NCBI RefSeq assembly: GCF_032062135.1
Contig: NC_092859.1
Location: 129,887,103-129,951,102, forward strand
DNA length: 64,000 nt
Reading direction: 5' to 3'
Origin: Pyxicephalus adspersus
Lineage: Eukaryota; Chordata; Amphibia; Anura; Pyxicephalidae
Every line of letters starts with the position of its first letter. Positions within the stretch are counted from its first letter, which is position 1. Below are positions 23,301 to 35,593 of this stretch, in pieces. Under the pieces are notes generated by a model, which did no database searches, had not been told where the DNA came from, and saw nothing but the letters and a program-made list of their open reading frames with translations. The translations under genes were made by a program, and so were the position numbers.

Positions 23301-25675
23301 ATCCAATTTGTAAAGTAAGAGAAGAAAAAAAACAAGATCCTTTATCAGATCATCACTATATTTAGGTCTCATAAGAAAAATTGATTTATGGAGTTAGGCC
23401 TCTTTTACACTTTTGTACCACACTGTTAACTGTTGCAACTGCTGCTATGTGTACAGGAATAGGAAACCGCACCTGTTGCCTTTGAGGTTGTGGGGTGGAT
23501 CTTCCTCCAGCGGAGGAAAAAGAAACCATGTCCAGAAGACACTTGTCGCTTCCAAGGAGTCATTGCAATTCACTGTAACCATGTGCAAATGAATGCACGG
23601 AGGGGTTGGGAGTGTGAATGAGCAAGCAGTTCAGCCAGCAGTGGAACTATATACTATACTGTCAACTAGTCAACAAATCTTAAATGGCATTTAGGCTTTA
23701 ACTTTACTAATAGTGGTTGTATAAAGAAGAACATTGTGATTCAAGAGCAAAACACAGAAAGTGAACAACCAGATCAGTAGTAGAAATTGGTATTGCTAAA
23801 TCAATTTGTATCTCAAAACATGCAGTGGCTTCAAATGACTTTTCAATGACCAGAATCTACATAGTACTTCTCAGAAAACATAATTACTGGCCTCTATATG
23901 ACTTGATCTGCTAAAGATTTATAATAGGTTGCAGCACAAAGCATTGAGAGCATGTTAGTTTGCAGTTTCAGACAGCAACAAAGAATTTCAATTTTCTACT
24001 TTTACAACTCATTATTATATAATGTGCATGCGTCTCACAGTCAGACTGCAGCCAGACACGGGTGGGCAAAATTTTAAACTAATTTTATTGCAGGTAGTTG
24101 CATTATAGGGTAAGGTAAAGTGAAAATAAAGTGGACTTGTCTCTGTGTTCTAGGTAGGCACCCACCAGTGTTATAAGTTACTCCCAACACCATTCCTCAA
24201 TACTTCCTGCTACACAAAAAAGTTGCTGATAAATATAGCCCACATTTGATATGATTGGCATTTGTACTTTACTACACTAGATTGTTGCCCCCCCCCCCAT
24301 GTGACAGTGTTTAGGCTTGGTTATTGCCTGTTCAGATACAAAGTGCTGCATCATGGGGGGACAAGGGTTGTGTGTTCTACCATACCTCGAATTATTGGGA
24401 ATTTAAATTTTATCATTTTTCCAAAAAAAGGTTTTTGTTAGCATTGGAAATTGTTGAATTCCTTGTTAGGATTTTACTTTTCTTTTTTTCAGCCTTTGTA
24501 CTATTGGGGGCAGTTATCCTCACATTCTTTCCCAGATAAAAAGAAAGAAATATATTTAAAGTAAAGGGAAAACTCGCCCACGGTTATTCCACGGTTCAAG
24601 TTTTTACCCTTCCATTTCCTATTCAAAAATAAATTAGGTGGCAGACAGCAATTCGAAAAATTGGCAAAAACAATTAAAAAAACAGGCAATCTCCTGGTGT
24701 ATAATGGTAAGGTGGTTGTTTTTTTTTTTTTTTTTAATAACAGGTGTACTTATAAAACATTTCAGCCATTAAAAAAGTGACCATCGTTTTATTACTATTT
24801 TACATTATAGTTGTTATATATTTTAACTATGATAGATATGTTATTGAAGATAAATAAGTTATAGTCCCAGAAATCCCCATTACTATAAAGAAAAAATGGC
24901 TAAAATAATCACTTTGTAGCAGTGGTAAGCTGCCACTTCAGTCAGCCTGGCAGGCAAAGCTCTCTGTAGTTCTAAATGAGAGATAACAAGCATTTCCTGG
25001 GCTCTGACACGCTTTTAGCCTTCTGCATCTCCCGGCTGGAGTCGACAGATTGTGTGGGTAGGGGTTCTTCAAAAAGCTAATGGTGCTGTTCACTGGAGCA
25101 AAATTAGCAGGGTTGAACATACAACAGTCTCTCCAGCAATGTCTAGTTCTTTTTTCTAATATAAAGCTATTTTATGATTTCCTAGGGAAAAAAAAAACAG
25201 AAAGTTACATATGCTATATACAAGTTATATAGGTTATATACACTTAGTCATAATACTAAAGTGCATTTTATACCAGACTAGAAATCTATATTTGTTTTAA
25301 CAGACAAGCTAAGCTTAATTTATGCAAAAAAAAGAAATAAAAACATGCAAACATATATTCATCCTAAAGGTCTCCCTGGAGATGAGTATTTTTTACACTT
25401 ACTACAGTGTGAATGTGTTTGCATCAAGCATTCAGGGAAGTGCAGGAAAAATATGATTATATAAAACAAAATGTCAATCTTTTTGCATACATTTCCTCAT
25501 TCACCAAGCACAGATATAATCACTATATCCGGTTTAAATCATAAAGTAAGCAGGAATAAAATGTAAACATTAATTTCCATTGATTTCCTAATTTATAATT
25601 AATTAATTAAACATTTTTAGGAAAGTACTGGTACAAAGGAGAAACTTTTAAGAAGAAGGAGACAGATCTGTGGAT
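20334..25675. other. No gene recognised
   Basis: More than 5 kb of AT-rich sequence in which I recognise no gene and no named repeat. Homopolymer runs occur at 20882-20895 (A), 24289-24298 (C) and 24719-24735 (T). All ORFs are short (under 97 codons) and lack domains. 22940-23320 has repeated TACAATC/GATTGTA-like words and may be an old fold-back element, but no boundaries could be set. Confidence 0.45.
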
Positions 25676-25997
25676 GCTGCCCCAACTCTCTGGAATGGTC
25701 CTCCTTGTCCTATTCAGCTTGCTCCCACTTTCTGCTCATTTAAAAGATCACTCAAAACCCATCTTTTCAAACTTGCCTACCAGTCTTCTTCTAACTTTTG
25801 AAACCATCACTACTTCCCATCACTACATATCTCCCCTCCTATTGTGTGTTACTTTCCTGACCTCCTACATTGTAAGCTCTTCGGGGCAGGGTCCCCTCCT
25901 CCTGTGTCACTATCTTTATTCGTCTGTCATTTGCAACCCCTTTTTAATGTACAGCGCTGCGTAATATGTTGGTGCTATATAAATCCTGTCTATTAAT

Positions 25998-26028
<31 letters not shown>

Positions 26029-26037
26029 TTAATAATG
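25676..26037 (+). mobile_element. LINE 3' end (L2/CR1 type), 5'-truncated
   Basis: A frame beginning near 25689 reads LWNGPP...APTF.SFKRSLKTHLFKLAY, the conserved last segment of L2/CR1-type reverse transcriptase polyproteins (usual form LWNSLP...SFKS.LKTHLF). The protein then decays. The 3' UTR has TTGTAAGCTCTTCGGGGCAG and ends with a TGTACAGCGCTGCG, TAATATGTTGG and GCTATATAAAT segment followed by an (AAT)n tail (25994-26037). The short tandem tail instead of poly-A is characteristic of L2/CR1. The 5' end is truncated. The SINE at 49238-49526 shares its 3' end. Confidence 0.82.
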
Positions 26038-26671
26038 ACAAGGAAGCTCTCTTCTCCCCTGTCACCACTCTGCAGCTGCAAGCTTTCCTTTTCTGCTGTG
26101 AGAGAGAAATGATTTAAAAAAGGAGTTGATATAGGTGTTGTATAGTTAGGTAAACAGTATTCCTCTATTTAAAATAAAATTGTAACCATTTTCTACTTTG
26201 TATATGGCATTACTAAATATGTAGGCATCTGAATTCCTCTAAAACATGCCAAAGTTCTGGTGTAATGATTATTGCCTGCTTAGTCAATGCAAGGTTATAG
26301 GTTTAAGGCAGTTAATGAACATTTTGAAGGTAGTAAAATGTAAACCTTGGTAAGAAGTTTATATTTGGTAGTAGAGTAAAACTTTGAATTTTTACAAAAT
26401 AGCATTGTAATCAATGCTTCTCCTGTAGTTCATATATTAGCCCCAGTCATTTGGAGATTGGGGGTATGTGAATTAAACTATACCCTTTTATCATAGGAGA
26501 GGACTGTTTGTATTGGTTAAACAAATATGGTAAGACTGGTGTTTAACTTTAAATTCCTTGCACTTTTCTGAACACCAAAGCTAAATTCACTATTGAGTCT
26601 GTAACAACCAAAGCACCATGTATGCACATTGTGATGAGTTGCCATCACAAAAATTACCAAAGCAAAAGCAA
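26038..26671. other. No gene recognised
   Basis: Spacer between the LINE tail and the LTR-like element. Confidence 0.5.
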
Positions 26672-27043
26672 TGTCACGGTAGCTGCAAGGAAGGATGGTG
26701 GACCCTCTGTGTCTCCAGCTCAGTTGGTAGAGACGTGCACAGGACGTAGAGTCTAAGCAGTTACCCGGTCTTCACCAGGGCATGCAGGGGCAGGTAACTG
26801 CTGAGAGAAAGACATGGTACAGGAACAAGGAGCAGAGAGTAGTAAGTGAAACCAGAGGTCAGGGCAGGCTATGATTAGGAGTAGTCAAGCCGAGGTCAAT
26901 ACACAAAGAGTCAGGAACAAGAGAAACAAACAACAGTAACCTCGAAGCAGAGCCAAAGGAACTCCTTGCTCAGGCATCTTCCTGTTACCCTTCACTTTTC
27001 TTTTAAGGGCACATATCCCCTGGACCTACAGGGATCTGTGACA
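26672..27043 (+). mobile_element. LTR-like element (TG...CA ends) with 5-bp duplication
   Basis: Begins TGTCACGGTAGCTGCAAGG and ends GGGATCTGTGACA, 372 bp. It is flanked by a perfect 5-bp direct repeat, AGCAA, at 26667-26671 and 27044-27048, the size expected for many LTR retrotransposons. It shares boundary sequence and interior blocks with 8961-9657 and is shorter. No ORF of interest. Solo-LTR is the simplest reading. A TIR element with TGTCAC ends is the alternative. Strand is arbitrary. Confidence 0.6.
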
Positions 27044-27631
27044 AGCAATAAATTTCACAAGACAGCCAAGACCACATGTATACTTTATGCTCCCTCGATC
27101 AACTGTATTCAGCTGCCCATCCTCTGACCCCATCTGGTTGGTCATGCAAATGCATGGGGATTAGGGACTGTAAAAGATTATTTGCTCTCGAATACTAATA
27201 GATCTGTTCTAAGTGTACACATTAAAGGTTGGTAAACTTAACATTACCACACAAAAATGCACATGATGGACATGGGCAGCAACAGTAAGGACTGGCCTGT
27301 TAGGTAGGAGAGAAGTCTTAAGTAAAACAAAGTAAACCTAATTCACTGCATCAAATTACTTTAGTCCCATAACATCTCCCACTTTCTAACAAATATTAAC
27401 TACTAATAAACATGAAACCCATTTACCAAGGGGCGTATTATTGTTGTGCTGTGGCAACACCAAAAATAAGGGATGTTAAGGACAAGGTCCTTTAATCCTC
27501 CAGGTGTCCTGATAAATGTGAGTGCATTGTGATGTAGTACTATCTTACACTGTGGTATAGTACTGGTTTTCCTCTCTGATTCATTCAATGTGTTGCCTGG
27601 TAAGTTTGGTGATAAAAATATTTTTTATTTT
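27044..27631. other. No gene recognised
   Basis: Spacer with no recognised content apart from the right-hand 5-bp repeat at its start. Confidence 0.5.
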
Positions 27632-27862
27632 TATTTTTTGTATTTATATAATGCCGATATATTACACAGTCCATTGTCAAATCATTAATTGGATCTCAAA
27701 GAGGCTCACAATCTAATGTTCCTATCATAGTCATATGTCACTAATGTACTCTAGGCTAATTTTTGAGGGGAAGCCAACTAACCTAACTGCATATTTTTTA
27801 GATGTAGGAGAAAACCGGTTCACTTAGAGGAACTCGTGCAAACATGGGGAGAACATATCTGT
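27632..27862 (-). mobile_element. SINE, reverse orientation, head missing
   Basis: Reading leftward: a CATGTTTGCACGAGTTCCTC block, AACCGGTTTTCTCCTACATC, TTAGTTGGCTTCCCC, CATATGACTATGATAGG, AACATTAGATTGTGAGCC, then a tail with the TGTGTAATATATCGG and CATTATATAAATA blocks. This is the body and LINE-like tail of the SINE at 49238. The tRNA-like head is lost. Confidence 0.78.
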
Positions 27863-28023
27863 ACCATTTCTCTCCTCTGTTGTTCCAAGAAATTGTATTT
27901 CTGTAAATCATTGTATACTACCACCGAGCAACCTCCTTGCTTTTAAATCCCAGTACCCTTTGGCCTTTTGGTGGGTCAAGGTACGATGTAGTTGGTAGCT
28001 TCACCAAATGCAATACACTAAAA

Positions 28024-28170
28024 GGTTTATTCATAACAATACAGTAAATCTGACCTTCAGCAAACATTTACAATCACGGCCATTGAAAACACATGGATCT
28101 GAAAGATTCTCCATCAGAGAATGCTTTGTGTATGTACAATTTGCTGCTTTATTTATAGACCTCTACCTTT
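28024..28170. mobile_element. MITE, AATCTGACATTCCC family, degenerate copy
   Basis: Contains AATCTGACCTTC, AACATTTAC, then CCATTGAAAACACATGGATC followed by TGAAAGATTC. This centre matches that of the better copy at 43565-43712 (CCATTAAAACACATGGATCT). The ends (TTTATTCATAACAA... and ...GCTTTATTTATAGA) are roughly inverted. Confidence 0.55.
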
Positions 28171-29659
28171 GTTTTCTCATATATGTCTTCCTGGAATAAA
28201 ACTAGAAATGGCATTGGGATATTTTTTCCAACACAACAGTTTTCACATTTTATGCAGTACTATATGGTCATTAACAAATTAATAAAAATATTCTGCTATT
28301 TATTTGTGTGCAGATACACGTTAAAGCATTATTATGGTGAAAGCTTTAACTAAACACATCACTACATACAGTAGATGTTTTAACCTTGTTGTGTTTTTAA
28401 TCAGTACTGTGAACAATCTCATTGAAAAATGTAAATATATTTTAATTTGTATATATTGCATATATTCCAAGCACAGTGGTTCTGCTATCTTGCAAAGAGA
28501 TTTTTAGCGCTGTGTTCATAAATTTTAATTTCACTAAGTAAATTAATACAAAACACCCTGGTCTTTGAAAAATATATTAGGAGACAAAGCAGAAAAGCAG
28601 TGGATTAATCTTTATAATGTGATATGCACTGTCTATACATATCAGCATTGCTGGTATTGTTTTTATTAATAAATCTTGCCATGTGCATCATTCACGCATT
28701 GTAAACTCCACTAAAATGCTTAGGGAGACATCTCAATTTTGTTTATGGGAGTGAAATAGAACTCATAAATAGGTTGGTAAACCAAGAATGAATAGTAATG
28801 GATGTCCAAAAGGTGCAAAAAAAAAATTCCAAATCGGAATTATCAACACCAACAGCAGTGTTGAATGCATCGCCAGCTTTGCAGCACACAGAATTGTAAG
28901 GTGTTATTACTGTGTTTAGTTGTAACAGTGAATCAAAAACGCTAAAGTTCATTTATTGGTCATTTTCTAACTTGAAACCAGTGCGAGGAAATAGATGGTA
29001 AAGGTTAGGTCAAAAGTCAGTCCATAATTAGAGAAACCTATGCAATGACACTAAAGACTCTCTGTATGTTGAAATCACAAAGCAGAAGCCTTCCTTGAGG
29101 TCACCTGAGATGACAAGGGCATTTTATTATGCCCCTTGATATAAAAAACAGAACATCTGCAGCTATTACTTTTTAACAAGGAGACAGAAAATGTTGCAAA
29201 TGATATTCCACCTCAAGGCAGGCAAGTCCAAAAATTAAATTTATGAAAGATCTATTTTTCAAATTAAGTTTGACTTCAAGTGTAAATATGTGACATACTG
29301 AGTAATTACAGCATTTCGATTCCTATTTCAAACATTTGTTTGAGATAGTTACTTTAAAAACAATTTTATTATTAGTTCATGTTTTTCATATATAAAAATT
29401 AAAAATAAAACTAACTGCATTTAATTTATAATACTAACTGCAATTAATTTATATTATATAATTTATCTAGCTGTATTTTTGTAATTAACTGACCCCTATA
29501 AAAATGGCAGCAGTATTTTGTTTGTCCATTTTTGTTTGTACCATTGTACTGTGTTTATCTACATCCCCATTTCATTAATTTACTTTGCCTTTTAAAGTCA
29601 TGCCCATTCTATGGGTTGTGACGTAGAAAAGCATTACACAGTAAGTTGCATTAACCAAA
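28171..29659. other. No gene recognised
   Basis: AT-rich spacer. A minus-strand 69-codon ORF at 28743-28952 has no recognisable domain. Confidence 0.5.
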
Positions 29660-29946
29660 AAGTGTCTATATCAACCAGGGTTCCAAGTAACCCTAAGGTT
29701 ACTTCAGAAGTTGCTGGGTGTTCCATGAGCAATCAGCAGTTTATACCTTTCAGGTCTGTTTTTTAGATACCAATACATTTTTTTTTGATTTTTTTGCCAA
29801 TGGCCAGCAATGTAGGAGACAATCTTCCCAGTGACCACCGTGCTAATGTACTGTGAGCTAGGGATATAGTAATTATAGAAGGGGTTCCCTGAAGATCTGA
29901 ACATTATTTCAAGGGTTCCCCCAAGTTAAAAAGGTTGAGAAACACT
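29660..29946 (+). mobile_element. hAT-type MITE
   Basis: Starts with a degenerate AAGTGTCTATATCAACCAGG and ends GTTAAAAAGGTTGAGAAACA plus CTG. These are the inverted CAGTG.TTCTCAACC ends typical of hAT/Charlie elements. The interior has GGGTGTTCCATGAGCAATCA, GCCAATGGCCAGCAATGTAG and GGGTTCCCTGAAGATCTGAA, shared with 1424-1705 and 47851-48110. It has no transposase. Confidence 0.8.
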
Positions 29947-30321
29947 GCTCTATATTATGAAACAGATAAATGCTCAAAACATGTTAGCAGTACCATCCTG
30001 TGGGTTTGATGAAATGCTAGAGGAGGCTGCATATTGCTTTTGTCTCTAAGTGCATGATTTACTTAACTGGTGACTGTTCTGATACACATGCTCATGTTAT
30101 TTTCCTGAAACCTAACAATTTTTAATTTAAGGAAAATATAATATGCCACATTTTTCTCATTCCTAGTTTTACTCCATTATACACTGCACATCTTAAAGGC
30201 TACCAGGGGAAGAATGTACAAAATAAGATATGATTGGTTCTGTAATTACAAATAAGGCAGTTCGTAACACTTGTCAGTAGGTGTACAGGGATAACCTTCA
30301 TATGTACGGATTTGAAGCATT
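29947..30321. other. No gene recognised
   Basis: Short spacer between a MITE and a LINE tail. Confidence 0.5.
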
Positions 30322-30728
30322 TAGTTACATAGTTACAAGTCCATCAAGTTAAACCCCTTGGGAAATAAACATATCTCAGATATAAATCCTGGTACATTTT
30401 GCTCCAACAGGGAAAAAAATTCCTTCCTGATTCCACAAGGCAATTGGATGTTCCCTGGATCAACGGTCTCTGCTATCCTTACTTTAAATTTTTAATACCC
30501 AGTTATATTCTGTGCTTTTAGGAAAGCACCCAGCTTTTTCTTCAAGCAATCTATAGAACTTGCTAAAACTACTTCCTTAGGGAGCTGATTCCACATTTTC
30601 ACAGACCTTACTGTGAAGAATGCCTTCCTTATCCGGAGATTAAACTTCTTTTCCTGCAGGCGCAAAGAGTGCCCCCTTGTCCTTTGTAACAATCTTAAAA
30701 GGAATAGTTTTACTGTACTGTACTGCAA
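30322..30728 (-). mobile_element. CR1-like LINE 3' end, 5'-truncated
   Basis: A 78-codon minus-strand frame (30728-30492) contains TRGHSLRLQ, LRIRKAFFTVRSVKMWNQLP and EVVLASSIDCLKKKL. This is the conserved C-terminal segment of CR1-type reverse transcriptases (RGHS..L...FFS.R....WN.LP..VV...S...FK..L). It is followed by a 3' UTR that includes CTTGATGGACTTGTAACTAT and ends with a short repeated GTAACTATGTAACT, as is usual for CR1 (tandem octamer-like tail rather than poly-A). Truncation occurs just upstream of the conserved segment. Confidence 0.82.
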
Positions 30729-31588
30729 TAAAGTTTGCTAAAATTTTTTCAAATATACAACTGACCTGCTCATTATATATAACTAACCTGTACTTAAACT
30801 GGTGGGAATATCCATAAATAAACCTGACACAGTCCTACAGAAACTCAATGAGAGTTCTGTGAGTTTAAACAAAACAGCACAGAACTGTGCACTCAATGAA
30901 GCAAAGAAAGCTGTGTGGTTAAAAGAGAGAAGGCCACAGGTTATTCTGAATAGGAATATACTGTGCAGCGCACAGGTGTGATTAGACAATAACAGAATTT
31001 ACATTAGAGTTTAAGAATATTCTTTGTATTCTATAAAAGAACAAGCAGAACTGCCCTTTGAACATTTTCTAACTGAATTACATATTTCTGGTAACAGAAC
31101 ACTTTTTTATACTAATGCCTTTGTTTAAGGGTAATTTATTCATGAAAGAGCCCTTTCAACCTTCACAGTTTTCTACATTTAAGGGATGTGCCAGACTTGT
31201 AATTTACCTTTCTAAGGAAAAACACAAGAATCAGCTTTTGTGACCTCTTGCTGAGTAACAATATACATTTGTAATATTCATGTATCATACACTCTTGGTC
31301 TACTTCTAATTAAATATCTGATGTTATAAAGAAAGGATCAAATAATGAGATCACTGAAGAAAGCAAAAAAAAAATTTTTTGAAGTTTAATTAGATATATA
31401 AGCATTTTCCCAATATGAAAATATTTTTGTATGTTTTTTTTTTTTTTAATGTTATCTCTGTACAAATATAAAAGATCAAATTGGGTTTACAGAATAAAAC
31501 CAACAATATGTTCAAAAGGTTGCTGGTTTTAGGGTTCAATCAGAATTGTCTGCTTCTGTTGATTATGGTAACTCAACCAATGAACCAA
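30729..31588. other. No gene recognised
   Basis: AT-rich spacer. A/T homopolymers lie near 31366-31380 and 31434-31448. Confidence 0.5.
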
Positions 31589-31870
31589 CCCTGATTCATC
31601 AAGCAGAATCGGATGATCGCTCGCGCATTCGTATTCGCGATCCGAAATCGTACGCCGTTGCGCTATTCAGCAACTGAAAAAGCTCGCGGCCGGAGCCGCG
31701 CATCTCCGGCAGCTTTACACTGGCGATTATTATGAAGGCAGGAATCCGGCTGGCAGTGAGGAGGCGCGTGTACGAGCACACTCGAGTCCAGACCGCGGTA
31801 AACCGCGATCGCTGGCCGTGCGTACTTTCGCGCTTCCAGCAAGCGCGGATTTTATTGATGAATCAGGGGC
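31589..31870. mobile_element. CpG-rich palindromic MITE, copy 2 (inverted relative to copy 1)
   Basis: Starts CCCTGATTCATCAAGCAGAA and ends TTTTATTGATGAATCAGGGG plus C. It has the same CpG-dense blocks as 12076-12304 in reverse order: CGCTCGCGCATTCGTATTCG, GCTCGCGGCCGGAGCCGCG, CAGACCGCGGTAAACCGCG and GCGCTTCCAGCAAGCGCGG. It is about 53 bp longer than copy 1, with extra sequence in the middle (about 31710-31770). Its A-type end is followed by ATTGTGT, so ACAATGCCCCTGATTCATCA is common to this copy, copy 1 and the half copy. Confidence 0.88.
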
Positions 31871-32257
31871 ATTGTGTTAGCACGCACACAAATACACTAA
31901 ATCAACAGTGCATTATAACACACATATTCTCACTACAGTGCTGCTTTGGAAAGAGATAATGCACGACCAATATTTTTTGCCATTGTGGTGTGTTGGTAGC
32001 CTATTTAAATGCACCCGGATGACAGGTGTGCATGGGTCCTAAAACCTAACTTTTAGATTTAATCAAATGAATATGTTCCAGATGCATGAAAGCAACAGTT
32101 ATAATCATTTAGAAACCAGCCACAGCCTGAGATGATCTATAAATGCAGACTGACAAGAGGAAGATTTTACTTTTCAGGCTGTGGCTACTTTCTAAAGAAA
32201 GCAAACTGTAAAAATTACATTTAATTTATTTATTTTCTAATATTTATTTGGACTGCC
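31871..32257. other. No gene recognised
   Basis: Short AT-rich spacer. Confidence 0.5.
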
Positions 32258-32540
32258 TTTACCTTTCATTCTGGCACACATCACCATAGTATTGTATGTA
32301 ATGTCACAGTATTCAATTCGAGGTTGCATTTATTTTTCACCAAGATTGTATTGAATAGGAGTGTAAAGTCTTCTCCAACCCACCCCGAAGATTTTCAATA
32401 GAGTAAAGGTCTGAAATCTGTGGTTGCCAGACCATTTTGAAATTGTCTTTTTCATGCTCCCTGAACTACTCTTTCCTATTTTGAGCCCCATAAATCCTGG
32501 CATTGTCATCCCATATTCCCATGACCTCATTTGGCAGATA
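32258..32540 (-). pseudogene. Degenerate Tc1-like transposase, C-terminal part
   Basis: On the minus strand the DNA follows the end of a Tc1-type transposase. It has a GGGAATATGGGATGACAATG-like 'DNA..H' region with ATTTATGGGGCTCAAAATAG, then AGTAGTTCAGGGAGCATGA (KEWFREH in intact relatives). Next comes a TCAGACCTTTACTCTATTGA block where intact copies read SPDLNPIE, then AATCTTCGGGGTGGGTTGGA (NLWDVLE) and CTTGGTGAAAAATAAATGCA. The last part (32258-32330) retains the GTGTGCCAGAATGAAAGGTA end. Frame is lost in several places. This lineage differs from the transposase remnant at 15990-16590. Confidence 0.75.
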
Positions 32541-34458
32541 ACCTATTGAGCACTGCAGTATTTATGCAATAAAGTTTCTTACCTATTTGCTTAGGTAAAA
32601 TTAGGTGGCAACTTTTTTTGTGTTTCATTTATTTTTCAGTTAAAGAAATACATCCCACATCTTTGATCTTTCTTCAGGTTATTTGATCATTAACTATAAT
32701 TATCATTTTAGGTTCAAATGTGGCATAACATTGCCAGGATTTGACTTTTTTTGTGTTTAGTGTAACATGTACTGAGGCTGTATTGTACATATCATGTGTT
32801 ATTCAAAATAAATTTCTATACATAAGGTGATAGAAATTTTGTTATATGTATCATTTAGATATTTTTTTCCTGAAAGGAATTTTTTTTGTCTCTGTCCAGA
32901 ATTCTAAAATGAGGAATAGTTTTTGGACGCAAAATGGAATAAGACTGATGAGAAATACTCTACTGTGCTATTGCTGCTTGTAATCATTACTTTGATTTTC
33001 AAATCTTTCACAAGGGAAAACATCAGGGAAGAGGAAACATTATTCCTATATTTTTATATTGTCAACATAATAGACATCATTTTACAGAATAGATAGAAGG
33101 TGTTTATAACAGGTCTGATTCCTTAGTAGTTGGCAGTCTAATTCCTATTCCTATACATAATGTACATGATATGCCCATTCAGGTCAAAGTGAAAAAAATC
33201 CCTGTAAAACTCCTCTGGTATTCCTTCTTTGACAGTTCTAAGGCTTTGCACATTTCATACCACATGCCAAAGTGTAAAAGTGTAAGACCTTGGGAAAAAT
33301 CCCAAAGCTTCACCAGACTGGGTCAACCATGGACCATATTCTCCAACATCATCCTATAGGGTTCTTCTAATATGGCCAGGCAATGGCAGTCAAGGTTGGC
33401 CTTCTATGTATTTTTGTTAGGGGCACTTGATTGTAAATTTCATTTGGGACTGATATTTTAGTTCTATTTTATCTATGTATAACTGAATCAAAGAAATTTT
33501 GTTTGTGTTGATTTACAGATGAACAAGACAGCCTGCCCATTAATCAGCATTTGTGCTCCATAAAATATGAAAAGAGGTGTAAAGCTTTGCTGTGATATTG
33601 CTGACCACAGTTTTTTCCTTTACATCTGTTTAAGTTAATATTTCTTGCGGCTTGCTGATTTTCTCTGTCAGGAAAATAGAAAAATTAACCCATGGAGCCT
33701 GGAGCATTCAGCAAATTAATGTGTAGTAAATTCCTGCAGCAAAGCATTTCATATTTCTGTTCCAAACGCCTAATGCTGTTTTTTCTGCTTTGAAACTAAG
33801 TAACCGATTATACAAGTAGAAAACATCATCAATAACAAGTTGGAAAAAGTTGTCTTTTCTTCAAAGTGACTGTAAAAAAGTTCTTCTTTCAAAGCTGGGT
33901 TATGACAGCTCTGATGAAGATTAAGCAGCGTGAGTGAAGGAAGCTATTATTTCCAAGTCCCCGAACCCATCTTTCCTCTTGCCGCTATTTCTGAGACACA
34001 TTTCTTCATGCTCCTTCAAATTGCTTTTTCATTTCTTCTGAGATTCATATAACAATATATACTGTATATGTATAGGGGAGTGTAATACTAACATTATTTA
34101 TCGTACACAGAAAACATAACTGTAACAAGCGTTAAATGAAAGATTAATGAAAGAAATTGTCAAACAGGTTTAAGGGAATATTTGTAGACCAGAGCAGTGA
34201 GTGAGAACCACCTGTGTTCTATTGAAAGAATTGCATTCAACATGATGATGATGTTGATGTTTAAAGAGTTTTTTCTTTTTAAAGCTAAACACAAATTTAT
34301 GCATAAACTGCTTTACTGACAAATGATTTTGAACTCTTTTTGACCAGTCTTGTGATCTAGATACCTATTGTGAGACTACATTTTTTCATGCTACTAGTAA
34401 GCAAAATTCTTGGCTGTTGGGTGGCTGTTGGGAATGGGGAGCTGTTTGGTGGCTTGTA
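32541..34458. other. No gene recognised
   Basis: AT-rich sequence, no gene seen. CTGATGAAGA at 33911 resembles half of the recurrent motif but no GAAAC partner follows. Confidence 0.5.
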
Positions 34459-34487
34459 GGGAAGGGGGGGGGGGGTGTTGGGAAGGG
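34459..34487 (+). other. G-quadruplex-capable tract
   Basis: Five runs of three or more G, including one of 12, separated by 1-4 bases (GGGAAG12 TGTT GGG AA GGG). This meets the usual G3N1-7 pattern on the plus strand. Confidence 0.7.
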
Positions 34488-35593
34488 AGGCTTGCTACTC
34501 CACCACTCCAGTAATTCTTTGTTACATCATCAGCATTGGTTTGAGTAGTTTGGCTGAGCTTGACATGTATGATACAAAGAGTTGTGCCTGATATTTTTCC
34601 GTGGCAAGGAATGACTACATGCGTTAGCTTAGCTTTGTTAAGCAAAAGTAAATGCATGCAGAACAACAGAATCATGCATTAGAATGATTCAAAATACAAC
34701 ACTACTATACAAAAACTTTATTCAAAAGCATCATCTAAAAATTAAAATCTTCGAAGTAGCAAGTTATCTTCCTTGCTTGTTTGGATCAAGACAGTGGGGT
34801 TCTCATGGCCCGGAGGGCACTACAAAAAAAAAAAAAAAAATAACAAGAATTAACCAACCACTAAGTAGTATACTCCTTGTTACACTTGTATATTGTAGGA
34901 CTTCAGTTAGAATGACACCTATCTATATTTTCCCTGAGAAAATGTTATCTTATGAAACTATGGCCAGGAGAAATTGAAATTGGCCAGGAGATTACAAATA
35001 TTGTGGGTAGCTAAAGTGAATTCAACCAAAGCAACACTCCTTTCTATTATGTAATTATTATTAATCTATATTACTATAAACAAGATGTTCAACATTCTGT
35101 AGTATGGAGAAGTTCCCAACAATCCAAAATTATATGGCTCCACTTATTAGGTAATCATTTTGGTCATTGGTGATAAAGGAATGGAAAAGAAAAAAGGTAA
35201 TAGCAGCGGTGTTATCAGCCATAAAAAATTGAGTTTCTTAGCTGGCAGCCACAACAACCAGGCAAGAGCTTGCCCACCTTTAATGTGTAGTGCAAGACCT
35301 AATATACAAGGGTAGCCCTTTATGAAAGCGCTTCTGGCTCTGTTTACATTGACCTAAAATTGTTTCTACAGGAACTCAATAGAAAAAATAAAGCTGAGTA
35401 TGAGCAGAGAAGATTTTTTGCTAAAATAATTTTTCAACAAATTTACTAGTTTTATTGCCAACAATTTTCTAATAAGCCTACTAAGCTGATTAGGTAATAT
35501 TTTTATTAAAAATAAAATACTGTAATGTTTGGTAGTTTAGTTTATCTCAATGGTGCAGAAATGTCCTTTTAGTTAAAATTTGGTTTCTTGAAG
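34488..35593. other. No gene recognised
   Basis: AT-rich spacer with an A17-type run near 34824-34840. Confidence 0.5.

Noticed and set aside
33911..33935. CTGATGAAGATTAAGCAGCG as a sixth hammerhead-like motif
   Set aside because: Has the CTGATGA box but no GAAA partner or stem at the right distance.
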